This document shows positions 8,298-15,789 of a DNA stretch of 32,911 bases, one piece after another (positions within the stretch are counted from its first letter, which is position 1; the number at the start of each line of letters is the position of its first letter). The DNA lies in assembly GCA_903928115.1 (NCBI GenBank), contig CAIYPP010000117.1, positions 1-32,911 of the forward strand. The letters run 5' to 3'. A model generated the notes under the pieces. The model worked only from the letters and a program-made list of their open reading frames with translations, made no database searches and was not told the origin of the DNA. This stretch comes from an uncultured Planctomycetota bacterium. Lineage in GTDB: Bacteria; Planctomycetota; UBA1135; GCA-002686595. The position numbers were made by a program, and so were the translations under genes.

Positions 8298-8651
8298 ATG
8301 CCGAAGTTCCAAGTCGACTGGTACCTGCACCGCAAGAACTGAACGGGCTGCAGCCGCGCCGACGCCTTCTTGGCTGCGCGCGGCCTGACCGCCCGTGAGG
8401 TGGTCGATGCTCGCAAGGTGCGCTTTGGAGCCGCCGAACTCCCCGCGCTCTTCGCTGGGGCCGCGCGGCTTGCGATCGCGAAGGGGAAGTCGCCGCTCGA
8501 TGTGCGCGTGGTCGGCACCGTCGACCCAGCGGCGTTGCAGGCGGCGCTCGGACCGAGCGGGAACCTGCGCGCGCCGACGCTGCGGCTTGGCACTACGTTT
8601 CTCGTCGGCTTTGACGAGTCGCTCTGGACGCGCATCTTCGACGGCGCGTGA
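8298..8651 (+). CDS. ArsC-family selenoprotein (in-frame TGA read as selenocysteine)
   Basis: From ATG 8298 the frame reads MPKFQVDWYLHRKN, then TGA at 8340-8342, then TGCSRADAFLAARGL and on to a TGA stop at 8649, giving 117 residues if codon 15 is selenocysteine. The layout is that of the ArsC/Spx branch of the thioredoxin fold: a first beta strand, a redox motif Sec15-x-x-Cys18 at the start of the first helix, and a GNLRAPTLR segment near the end that carries the expected cis-proline, then a FLVGFDE strand. Coding-quality sequence runs continuously on both sides of the TGA in one frame. I recall a family annotated as ArsC family (seleno)protein with this UxxC start; the assignment is from memory. 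A GGAGG at 8275-8279 lies 18 bases before the ATG, longer than ideal. The likely role is a thiol/selenol oxidoreductase; true arsenate reduction is not implied. The alternative is a nonsense mutation or sequencing error of a Cys codon. Confidence 0.82.
8340..8383 (+). promoter_or_regulatory. Candidate bacterial SECIS element after the selenocysteine TGA
   Basis: Bacterial SECIS hairpins sit inside the coding sequence directly after the UGA and are bound by SelB. Two overlapping stems are possible here: GCAGCC (8350-8355) with GGCTGC (8372-8377), and CCGCGC (8354-8359) with GCGCGG (8378-8383) enclosing a short GCC-TTCTT-GGC helix. They are mutually exclusive, and neither perfectly matches the consensus spacing and apical loop, so the location is supported by position more than by structure. 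Confidence 0.45.
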
Positions 8652-8687
8652 GCACGTCGGCGTGCCTAGGATGACGGTCCACCGCAC

Positions 8688-8693
8688 GGGAGG
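8688..8693 (+). promoter_or_regulatory. Ribosome binding site GGGAGG
   Basis: GGGAGG six bases before ATG 8700. It favours the ATG at 8700 over the in-frame GTG at 8697. Confidence 0.7.
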
Positions 8694-8699
8694 ATCGTG

Positions 8700-11189
8700 A
8701 TGCGCGCGTTGTACTTCGGTCTCGGCTTGTCGCTCGTGGCGCTCGCGTCGGCGGCGACGCTGGAGGAGGGTGTCCTTGCACGGCTCAAGGCGAATGCCGT
8801 GCTCGGCAAGCACGACTACGTGCGCAACGCCGACCACGCACCCTACGAGCTCTTCTACCAGCGACCGAACAAGGACTACGCCGACGGCTTCGAAGCGAAC
8901 ATGGCGGCGAGCCACGGTCCGTGGTTGCAGGCGATCGCGTCGAACTTCGACGCAGACTACGCGCAGCCCAATGGTCTGCTGCGCCGCACGGACCGACTGG
9001 GTTCCAGCGTCGTGGTGTTGTGGACGCTGCAGGACTACCAGCCGTGGCTCAAGACCGCGGCAGAGCCCAACGGATTCTCGGACCTCGCGCTGTTCGATCG
9101 AGCGCTGGGTGCGGTCGTGACCGCGGAGTACGGAGTGCCGACGCAGGCGCCGCACTGGCGACGCATGCCCATGCTCGCGCAGGCTGTGCGCGCGGAACTC
9201 GACGCCTTCTCGCGCGACGCGAGCGTCCGACTTCCGCACTGGGTCGCGGAGGGACTGAGCGCGTATCTCTCGACGCACGAAGGCGCGGAGCCGACGGCAC
9301 TGCGCAAGCACTTCATCGACAAGGAGCTCGTGCAGAAAGTCGTGATCACGATGCACGACCCGGGCGTGCGCAACTCGACGCTCTTGCCGCTGCGCGAGCT
9401 GTTTGGAGTCACGAGCTACGCGGAGACGCGCGCGGCGCTCGTGAAGAAATACGGGCCCGCGGTGGAGAAGCTCATCAAGCCCGAGCTCGCGCAAAAGATG
9501 GTGCACGGGCAGGCGTGGGCGCTCGTGATGTACCTGCACGAAGGCGCAGACGGAAAGTACCGCGCGAACTTCGTGAAGTATCTCGGCAGCGCGCTCTCGG
9601 GCGACGGCGGACTGAAGGCCTTCGAGCGCGAGTTCAAGGGCGTCGACGTCGGCGTGCTCGAAGCCGAGTTCTATGCGTGGTTCTTCGACGTGTACGCCAA
9701 GTTGTTTCCGGGCTTCAAGGCGGATCCACTTGCACTGAAGGGACTCGGCACGCCGGCAGGCGCGGATGCGAAGCCCGCGGCGTCGAAGAGCGCGGACCTC
9801 TCGAGCCTGCTCGAACTCGACGTGGCGTCGGCGCATGCGGGGCTCCTGTACGAGATTCGCGCGGGGCGCTTCGAGAGTGCGGTGGCGGAGCTCGAGAAGC
9901 TGCGCGCGAAGCCCAAGGTGGGAGCGCACGCGGCGCGCTTGGAGACGGAGATCCTGCGCTGTCGCAAGTTCATGGCGCTGCGCGACAAGCACGTCGGCGC
10001 GCTCGCGGCCGCGGGCGGCAAGCTCGCGTTCGAGCACGAGGGCAAGAAGCAGACGGCCAAGGTCAAAGGCATGGCCGATGGCAAGGTGTTCCTCGAAGAA
10101 AACCGCGCGAAGGTCGCGGCGCTCGCGCTGGAGTCGCTCGATCCGCTCGACCTCGCGAAGGGCTTCGACAAGGCGCTGCTCGAAGGGCCCGACGGCTGGG
10201 CGCGCTGGTATCCTGCGGTGCTCGCGGGCGACGCGAAGGCGGCGAAGGCGCTCAAGGGCAGCGAAGGCGCGGAGGCGCTGAAGAAGGACGCGGCGGACTT
10301 CTATCCCGACATGCTCGCGAACGGCGCGGGCGTCGCGCTGCTCGCGCGCGTCGCGCAGGGTGGCGGCGGGGATGCCGCGGCGGCGAAGGCACAGTTCGAG
10401 GCGCTCACCGAGCTGCTCGCCAAGCACGGGACGACGGAGCTCGTCACGACACGCAAGTCGGTGCTGCGCGACGCGGGCGCGTCGATCCTCGCGGGCGTGT
10501 GGGAGCCCTCGAAGGCTGCGGAGGCAACCGCGGCGCAGTTCACGGCGCTTCCCGACGGACGTGTGCGGCTCGTGTACGACTTTCAGAAGAAGGAGCAGGC
10601 GGCGGACTTCGCGGCGGACCACGGCTACTACGCGATCTGGCGCGCGAGTCTCTCGGGACACAAGGTCGCGTCGAAGCCCTCGGTGCAGATCGGCGACGGC
10701 GCGATGCGCATGACCGGTGCGGCGTGCATGCGCCACGCGTGGAGCTTTGGCGAGCCCGTCAAGCTCGAGTACGACGTGTCGTTCGAGGGGGTGTCCGAGG
10801 ATGCGAACCGCACGCCGCTCTTCGCTGTGGGTGTGTGCGACGACCGCAAGGAGAGCTTCGTGTGGTCGCAGGGTTTCGGCAGCCTGTTCGCCAACGATGT
10901 CGCGAAGCGCTTCGTGCGCAACGCGGCGGTGAGCGAGGGCAAGCCGATCGAGAGCGGCACGGCGTACTCGCTCGGGCTCGAGGTCAAGTCCGGCGTCGTG
11001 ATCTCGACGGAGAATGGCGCGCAGATCAAGACGATCGAGGGTGTGCCGCACCGCGGCGGCGGCGTCTTCTTCTACGTGCACTCCGACCCGTTGGTCGTGT
11101 TCTCGACGCTGACGATCGAGGGCAAGCCCGACATGGACGCGCTGCGCGACGTATGGGTCGCGCGCAAGCTCGAAGCGCTCGGTCTTTAG
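8700..11189 (+). CDS. Secreted DUF1570-like protein with degenerate peptidase domain and C-terminal sandwich domain
   Basis: 829 residues from ATG 8700. The first 18 or so residues are a signal peptide (ALYFGLGLSLVALASA). Residues about 60-330 resemble the DUF1570/peptidase-MA-like (gluzincin) fold common in planctomycetes: LPHWVAEGLSAYLS (near 180), then HGQAWALVMYLHEG and AFEREFKGVDVGVLEAEFYAWF. Where an HExxH zinc site is expected (just before LPHWVAEG) the sequence reads AQAVRAELDAF, so both zinc histidines are missing and proteolysis is unlikely. The middle is an Ala/Lys-rich helical region with TPR-like spacing. Residues from about 620 to 810 form a beta-rich domain like LamG or 3-keto-disaccharide hydrolase folds. 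Function unknown; a binding role in the periplasm is inference. Confidence 0.75.
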   Translation: MRALYFGLGLSLVALASAATLEEGVLARLKANAVLGKHDYVRNADHAPYELFYQRPNKDYADGFEANMAASHGPWLQAIASNFDADYAQPNGLLRRTDRLGSSVVVLWTLQDYQPWLKTAAEPNGFSDLALFDRALGAVVTAEYGVPTQAPHWRRMPMLAQAVRAELDAFSRDASVRLPHWVAEGLSAYLSTHEGAEPTALRKHFIDKELVQKVVITMHDPGVRNSTLLPLRELFGVTSYAETRAALVKKYGPAVEKLIKPELAQKMVHGQAWALVMYLHEGADGKYRANFVKYLGSALSGDGGLKAFEREFKGVDVGVLEAEFYAWFFDVYAKLFPGFKADPLALKGLGTPAGADAKPAASKSADLSSLLELDVASAHAGLLYEIRAGRFESAVAELEKLRAKPKVGAHAARLETEILRCRKFMALRDKHVGALAAAGGKLAFEHEGKKQTAKVKGMADGKVFLEENRAKVAALALESLDPLDLAKGFDKALLEGPDGWARWYPAVLAGDAKAAKALKGSEGAEALKKDAADFYPDMLANGAGVALLARVAQGGGGDAAAAKAQFEALTELLAKHGTTELVTTRKSVLRDAGASILAGVWEPSKAAEATAAQFTALPDGRVRLVYDFQKKEQAADFAADHGYYAIWRASLSGHKVASKPSVQIGDGAMRMTGAACMRHAWSFGEPVKLEYDVSFEGVSEDANRTPLFAVGVCDDRKESFVWSQGFGSLFANDVAKRFVRNAAVSEGKPIESGTAYSLGLEVKSGVVISTENGAQIKTIEGVPHRGGGVFFYVHSDPLVVFSTLTIEGKPDMDALRDVWVARKLEALGL

Positions 11190-11241
11190 CGCGCTGTTTC
11201 GTGCTTGCGGTCCGGCGTGTGGGCGCTACCGTGCGCCGCCC

Positions 11242-13305
11242 ATGTCGAAGCTGCTCGAGGGTCTGAACGCCGAACAGCGCGCCGCCGTCGAGACGACGGA
11301 AGGCAGCGTGCTCGTGCTCGCCGGCGCCGGCTCGGGCAAGACGCGCGTGATCACGGTGCGCATGGCGTACCTGCTCGAGAGGGGCGTTTCGCCGGACAAC
11401 ATCCTCGCGATGACCTTCACGAACAAGGCGGCGCGCGAGATGCGCGAGCGCGTCGGAAAGCTCGTCGGCAAGGAACGCGCGGACCGACTGCTCGTAGGAA
11501 CGTTCCACAGTTTCTGCCTGCATGCGCTGCGCGAGCACGGCGTCCACGTGGGGCTCGGCGGCGGCTTTACGATCTGCGACGCGTCGGATCAGGTGTCGAA
11601 CTTGCGCGGCGTGCTGCGCGAGCTGCGCGTCGGTAGCTCAACGGTCCAGCCTGCGGCGCTCCAGTCGCGCATCTCGCTGATGAAGAATCGGCTCGTCGAC
11701 CCCGACGAGTTCCTCGCCAAGGCGGCGAGCGACGAGGACGAGCTCCTCGGCCGCGCCTACAAGCAGTACGACGAGCAGCTGCGGCGCTCGAAGACGCTCG
11801 ACTTCGACGACCTCCTGCTCTACACGCTGCGGCTGCTGGGCAAGAAGGAGGTGCGCGAGCACTACTCGCGGCGCTTCCGCTACGTGATGGTCGACGAGTA
11901 TCAGGACACGAACGGGCCGCAGTACGAGATCATCAAGGCGATCGCGGGCGCGCACCGCAACTTGTGCGTCGTCGGCGACGACGACCAGTCGATCTATGGC
12001 TGGCGCGGCGCGGACGTCACGAAGATCCTGTCCTTCGAGAAGGACTTCAAGGGCGCGAAGGTCGTGCGCTTGGAGACCAACTATCGCTCGACGAATCAGA
12101 TCCTCGGCGCGGCCAATCGCGTGATCGCCAACAACCCCAAGCGCCTCGGCAAGACGCTGCGCTCGGCCTTCGGCGATGGCAAGCCGGTGAGTGCCGTCGT
12201 GCTCAAGGACGACAACGAGGAGGCCGATCACATCGCGAAGGAGATCAAGCTCGCGGTCGACCGGCGCGAGGCGAAGTTCGGCGACTTCGCCGTGCTGTTC
12301 CGTGCTTCGATCCTCGCGCGCGCCTTCGAGACCGCGTTCCGCGCGCGCGGGCTGCCGTACATCCTCGTCGGCGGGATGAGCTTCTTCGATCGCAAGGAGG
12401 TGCGCGATGTGATGGCGTACCTGAAGCTCGCGGTCGCTCCGGAGGACGAAGTCGCGCTCCTGCGCGTGATCAACTGCCCGCCGCGCGGCGTGGGCAAGGC
12501 GAGCCTCGACCACGCGCTCGAATACGCAGCCGAGCACGGCATCCCGCTCGCGAAGGCCTTTGAGCAGGATGCGATCCCGGGCGTCCCCGACGCGGCGGTG
12601 CACGCCGTGCGCGACTTCCGCCGCTTGGTCGCGACCGCGGCCCATGTCGACGAGAAGCTCGCGCTCGCGCAGCGTGTCGAGCGCATGCTCGATGCCGTGG
12701 GCTACAAGAACGAGATCGAGCGGCTCTATCCGGACGAGCTCACGCGTGCGCAGCGTTGGTCAGCGGTGACCGAGATCCTCGACCTCGCGCAGCGTCACCA
12801 GCAGAAGAACCACAAGGCGAGCTTCGCGACGCTGTTGCAGGACCTGACGCTGGAGAGCAACGATGACGGCGACGACGCCGAACACAAGAAGGACGTGGTC
12901 ACGCTGATGACGTTGCACGCGGCGAAGGGACTCGAGTTCCCGCGTGTGTATCTGGTTGGCGTCGAGGAGGGGCTGCTGCCGCACGTTCGCTCGGTCACCG
13001 AAGACACGGTCGAGGAGGAACGGCGCCTGATGTATGTCGGCATCACGCGCGCGCAGCGGCAGCTCACGATCAGCTACACGCAGGAGCGCGTGAAGTACGG
13101 CAAGGCGCAGCCGTCGATGCCCTCGCGCTTCCTGTTCGAGATCAAGGGCTCGCCGCCGCCGGAGGGCTGGGTGCCCGCTGGGCAGGTTCCGCCGGTGAAG
13201 CCGGTGGGGGCGAAGGCGCGCAAGAAGGCCGCCACGGCGAAGAAGAAGGGCGCGGCGAAGTCGCGCAAGACGCTCGGCGACAAGCCGCACAAGCCGTCGT
13301 TCTAG
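11242..13305 (+). CDS. pcrA: UvrD/PcrA/Rep-type superfamily 1A DNA helicase
   Basis: 687 residues, close to Rep and PcrA in length. It unwinds DNA 3'-5' in repair and replication restart. The motifs are all present: Q-motif LNAEQRAAV (8-16), Walker A AGAGSGKT (27-34), motif Ia TFTNKAAREMRERV, Walker B VMVDEYQDT (about 216-224), motif III GDDDQSIYGWRGAD (about 245-258), motif IV ETNYRST (about 279), motif V TLHAAKGLEFPRVYLVG (about 557) and motif VI RRLMYVGITRA (about 595). The last 35 residues are Lys/Ala-rich and of low complexity, a possible nonspecific DNA-binding tail. No convincing Shine-Dalgarno precedes ATG 11242. Whether it is the Rep, UvrD or PcrA orthologue cannot be settled here. 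Confidence 0.95.
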   Translation: MSKLLEGLNAEQRAAVETTEGSVLVLAGAGSGKTRVITVRMAYLLERGVSPDNILAMTFTNKAAREMRERVGKLVGKERADRLLVGTFHSFCLHALREHGVHVGLGGGFTICDASDQVSNLRGVLRELRVGSSTVQPAALQSRISLMKNRLVDPDEFLAKAASDEDELLGRAYKQYDEQLRRSKTLDFDDLLLYTLRLLGKKEVREHYSRRFRYVMVDEYQDTNGPQYEIIKAIAGAHRNLCVVGDDDQSIYGWRGADVTKILSFEKDFKGAKVVRLETNYRSTNQILGAANRVIANNPKRLGKTLRSAFGDGKPVSAVVLKDDNEEADHIAKEIKLAVDRREAKFGDFAVLFRASILARAFETAFRARGLPYILVGGMSFFDRKEVRDVMAYLKLAVAPEDEVALLRVINCPPRGVGKASLDHALEYAAEHGIPLAKAFEQDAIPGVPDAAVHAVRDFRRLVATAAHVDEKLALAQRVERMLDAVGYKNEIERLYPDELTRAQRWSAVTEILDLAQRHQQKNHKASFATLLQDLTLESNDDGDDAEHKKDVVTLMTLHAAKGLEFPRVYLVGVEEGLLPHVRSVTEDTVEEERRLMYVGITRAQRQLTISYTQERVKYGKAQPSMPSRFLFEIKGSPPPEGWVPAGQVPPVKPVGAKARKKAATAKKKGAAKSRKTLGDKPHKPSF

Positions 13306-13373
13306 TGCGTGCGGCCCGCGCGGCCTTGATCGGAGCTTGATCTTGCGCGCGGTGAAGCCCAAGGTAGACCGAG

Positions 13374-14096
13374 ATGATCGCGATGCTCGAAGTAGCCGTC
13401 GGAGTGGAGACCGTTCTCCCGGAGATTGTGGCGCGCCTCGTCGGAGCCCTCGTCGTGGGCGCGGCGATCGGTTTCGAGCGCAGCTATCGCGGTCGACCCG
13501 CCGGTTTTCGAACGCACGCGCTCGTGTGCTTGTCCACGAGCCTTCTGATGTTGCTCACGGCCTACGAGGGCTTGTGGGTTCCCGAGTCGAGCGACGTGCG
13601 CGTGACGCTCGACCCCACGCGCATGGCGCAGGGCATCATGACGGGCATCGGCTTCCTCGGCGCCGGCGCGATCATGAAAGACGGCCTATCCGTGCGAGGA
13701 CTCACGACGGCCGCGTCGATCTGGATCACCGCGGCGATCGGCATCTTGATCGGCATCGGCTTCTACACGCCCGCGATCATCGCGGCGGTGCTCACGCTCG
13801 CGACACTCTCTGTCTTCGGGTGGCTGGAGCGTCACTTGCCTTCGGAGTTCTACGCGGTTTTCACCGTGCGCTTCGAACGCACGGCGCAAGTGCCCGAAGA
13901 CGAGATGCGTCGCATCGTCACCGAGCGCGGCTTCTCGATCGCGAACCTGCACTACCGGCTCGACTCGCAGAAGCACTTCTTCGAGTACCGCATGGTTATC
14001 AAGAGCGTGAACCCTCGGCACGCCCACGACCTGAGCGAGGTGCTCAATCAGCGCAAGGATGTGCTGGAGTTCAGCTTGGCTCCTGCGAGCGACTGA
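13374..14096 (+). CDS. MgtC/SapB family membrane protein
   Basis: 240 residues. The N-terminal 150 residues carry four to five hydrophobic segments with the family hallmarks: AAIGFERSYRGRPAGFRTHALVC, then GFLGAGAIMKDGLSVRGLTTAASIW. The C-terminal 90 residues (from about FYAVFTVRF) form a soluble ACT-like domain, as in many MgtC proteins. MgtC proteins sit in the cytoplasmic membrane and are linked to Mg2+ homeostasis and control of the F-type ATPase; many non-pathogen homologues have no known role. ATG 13374 is preceded by AAGG at 13361-13364; an in-frame ATG at 13383 is an alternative. It is separated by 68 bases from the helicase gene on the same strand. Confidence 0.92.
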   Translation: MIAMLEVAVGVETVLPEIVARLVGALVVGAAIGFERSYRGRPAGFRTHALVCLSTSLLMLLTAYEGLWVPESSDVRVTLDPTRMAQGIMTGIGFLGAGAIMKDGLSVRGLTTAASIWITAAIGILIGIGFYTPAIIAAVLTLATLSVFGWLERHLPSEFYAVFTVRFERTAQVPEDEMRRIVTERGFSIANLHYRLDSQKHFFEYRMVIKSVNPRHAHDLSEVLNQRKDVLEFSLAPASD

Positions 14097-14171
14097 GTAC
14101 GGCGCGTGCCGGTCTGCCCCTCGCCGACCCGTGCAGCGCGGGAAACTCGGAATCTTCTTGTGCCCAAGCGC

Positions 14172-14199
14172 GAGACGTGTGTCTCTTCGTGCACGGAGG
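14172..14199 (+). promoter_or_regulatory. Leader hairpin and ribosome binding site of the gene at 14209
   Basis: GAGAC (14172-14176) and GTCTC (14181-14185) form a perfect 5-bp inverted repeat with a 4-base loop. GGAGG at 14195-14199 lies nine bases before ATG 14209 and decides that start. Confidence 0.5.
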
Positions 14200-14208
14200 T
14201 TTGCGTCT

Positions 14209-15204
14209 ATGCACTATCAGTTGCTGTCTGTCGCGGCGAGTCTCACGTTCCTTCCGCCCGCCATGGCTCAGAATGTGCTCACCTTCGACTCCCTGCCTGC
14301 GATGAGCAATTCGCCGGGGGCGACGGTGCCGTCGGCAAGCCGTCTGTCGACGCTCTACGAGAGCACGTTGGGTGTGAACTTCTCGTCCCTCTCGACCTTC
14401 GTCGCGGTCGTGAATCACGGCGCGCTCACGCCGAGCGTTCCCCACATCATCGGCGGAACGTCGAGCACGGGCACGCTCAACTATTTCGCACCGATCTTCG
14501 CTCGCTTCGTCGATCCCGCGGCTCCCTCGAACCCGGCGACCACGAATTTCGTGAGCGTGCGGGGCGACCTCAACCCGATTCCTGGCAACGCGACGCTGCG
14601 GGCCTACGCGCTCGACGGCACGCTGCTTGGCTCGATCACGCTTCCTGATGCGACCGGCGGAGTCTATCTGTCGCTCGCCATTCCCGGAATTCACCGTGTC
14701 GAGATCACGCAGTCCTCTGGCACGATCGGAATGGACAACTTCACGTTCAACAACGTGGTGCCTTGCACTCCGCCTCAGTCGTACTGCACCGCGGGCACGA
14801 CGACCAACGGTTGTGTCGCTCTGCTGGATGCGCTCGGAGTTGCGCGCGCCGGCGCCTCAAGCGGATTCACCGTTCGCGCTCAAGGGGTGGAAGGCCAGAA
14901 GCAGGGGCTGCTCTTCTACGGACTCAACGGAGGGCAATCCGTGGTGTGGGGCACGGGCACGAGCTTCCTGTGTGTCAAGTCGCCCACGCAGCGCATGACC
15001 ACGCAGAACAGTGGCGGCACTACGGGTCTGTGCGATGGAACGTTTGCTACGGACTGGAGCGCCTACGTGAGTACGACTTCCGGATCGCTCGGAACTCCGT
15101 TCCTCGGCGGTGAGGTCGTTTCGATCCAAGCGTGGTTCCGTGACCCTTCGGCCCCGCTGGGAACCAACCTATCGAACGGGCTCCGTTTCGTGCTTTGCCC
15201 CTGA
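14209..15204 (+). CDS. Secreted protein with the YCTAGTTT C-terminal module
   Basis: 331 residues. ATG 14209 is supported by GGAGG nine bases upstream and a signal peptide (MHYQLLSV...PAMAQ, about 21 residues). Residues 22-185 are a beta-rich domain (FDSLPAMSN...; LRAYALDGTLLGSITLPD; IGMDNFTF) of the type found in many exported bacterial proteins; no catalytic motif is visible. Residues 192-331 match the C-terminal module of the protein ending at 196: YCTAGTTTxGC, VEGQK.GL.FY, SFLCVK-PTQR, TQNSGGT.G.C.GT...DW, WFRDP and TNLSN are all conserved. The module has a few fixed Cys residues, suggesting disulfides. Its role (anchor, folding or secretion-linked) is unknown. Confidence 0.82.
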   Translation: MHYQLLSVAASLTFLPPAMAQNVLTFDSLPAMSNSPGATVPSASRLSTLYESTLGVNFSSLSTFVAVVNHGALTPSVPHIIGGTSSTGTLNYFAPIFARFVDPAAPSNPATTNFVSVRGDLNPIPGNATLRAYALDGTLLGSITLPDATGGVYLSLAIPGIHRVEITQSSGTIGMDNFTFNNVVPCTPPQSYCTAGTTTNGCVALLDALGVARAGASSGFTVRAQGVEGQKQGLLFYGLNGGQSVVWGTGTSFLCVKSPTQRMTTQNSGGTTGLCDGTFATDWSAYVSTTSGSLGTPFLGGEVVSIQAWFRDPSAPLGTNLSNGLRFVLCP

Positions 15205-15205
15205 G

Positions 15206-15242
15206 CCGACGCCGAAGCAGCGATTCGCTTCAGCCAAGTCGG
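15206..15242. terminator. Possible bipartite hairpin between convergent genes
   Basis: CCGAC (15206-15210) pairs with GTCGG (15238-15242), and inside it GAAGC (15214-15218) pairs with GCTTC (15227-15231). It fills the 48-base gap between the converging genes ending at 15204 and 15253. No U-tract follows, so termination is only a possibility. Confidence 0.3.
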
Positions 15243-15252
15243 AGGAGCGCGG

Positions 15253-15765
15253 TCATTTCGTGGGGACGTTCTTGGTGAACGAGAGCGAGCGCGCGACGAG
15301 CGTGAGATTGCCGTTGGCGTCGAGCTCGACGGTGCCGCGTGCGACGACCGTGTCGAGGTGATCGAGGCCGCGGAAGCCCTGCGCGCTCTCCTTGATGACG
15401 CCTTGCTCGTTGCGCAGCTCGACCATCGCGGATGCGGCGGCGCGCTCCTCGGACGGAACGCAGCAATAGTCCCAGGGCGTCTCGCAGGCGCCCTCCATGG
15501 GATCGCCCTCGTCGCTGCAGGCGATCAGCGACGGGTCGATCACGCTGAAGGCGGCGCGTCCGCGGACGAAGTCCTTCACGCGTCCACGCAGCACGAGCTC
15601 GGAACCCGCCACGGGGTTCTTGCGCGCCTCGAGCACGGTCACCGAAGGACCTTCGGGGGCCGCAGCGAAGAAGTTGTCGAGAGCGCCGCCTGTCGTGGAG
15701 AGGGGCGGAGTCTCCTGCGAGCAGGCGACGAGTAGGAACGTGGCAACGGCGAGGAAGTGCTTCAT
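15253..15765 (-). CDS. Small lipoprotein with possible OB-fold, last gene of the exporter cluster
   Basis: 170 residues. It begins with a lipoprotein signal peptide ending LLVAC (Cys15), so it is probably lipid-anchored in the periplasm. The mature part has a stretch VLEARKNPVAGSELVLRGRVKDF followed by AAFSVIDPSL, then a cysteine-bearing segment (ACSDEGDP, ACETPWDYCCVP) and an ending DANGNLTLVARSLSF. The strand pattern suggests an OB-fold; I recall similar hypothetical proteins in planctomycetes next to ABC-type permease genes, without a known role. The four clustered cysteines could form disulfides or bind metal. It lies 24 bases after the permease stop at 15790, on the same strand, and so is probably the last gene of that operon. 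Confidence 0.75.
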   Translation of the reverse strand: MKHFLAVATFLLVACSQETPPLSTTGGALDNFFAAAPEGPSVTVLEARKNPVAGSELVLRGRVKDFVRGRAAFSVIDPSLIACSDEGDPMEGACETPWDYCCVPSEERAAASAMVELRNEQGVIKESAQGFRGLDHLDTVVARGTVELDANGNLTLVARSLSFTKNVPTK

Positions 15766-15789
15766 GGGGAAACTACCAGAGACTAGCGT

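Noticed and set aside
8370..8651. Annotating only the downstream part of the selenoprotein frame as a separate small gene
   Set aside because: It would start inside the first helix and lack the beta strand and active site. The continuous family pattern across the TGA is better explained by selenocysteine.
8240..11081. Long minus-strand extension of the esterase frame through the opposite strand of the 8700-11189 gene
   Set aside because: The esterase fold starts at MTRPQELL (8237). The upstream part is arginine-rich, lacks domains and lies opposite a well-supported secreted-protein gene with a good ribosome binding site.
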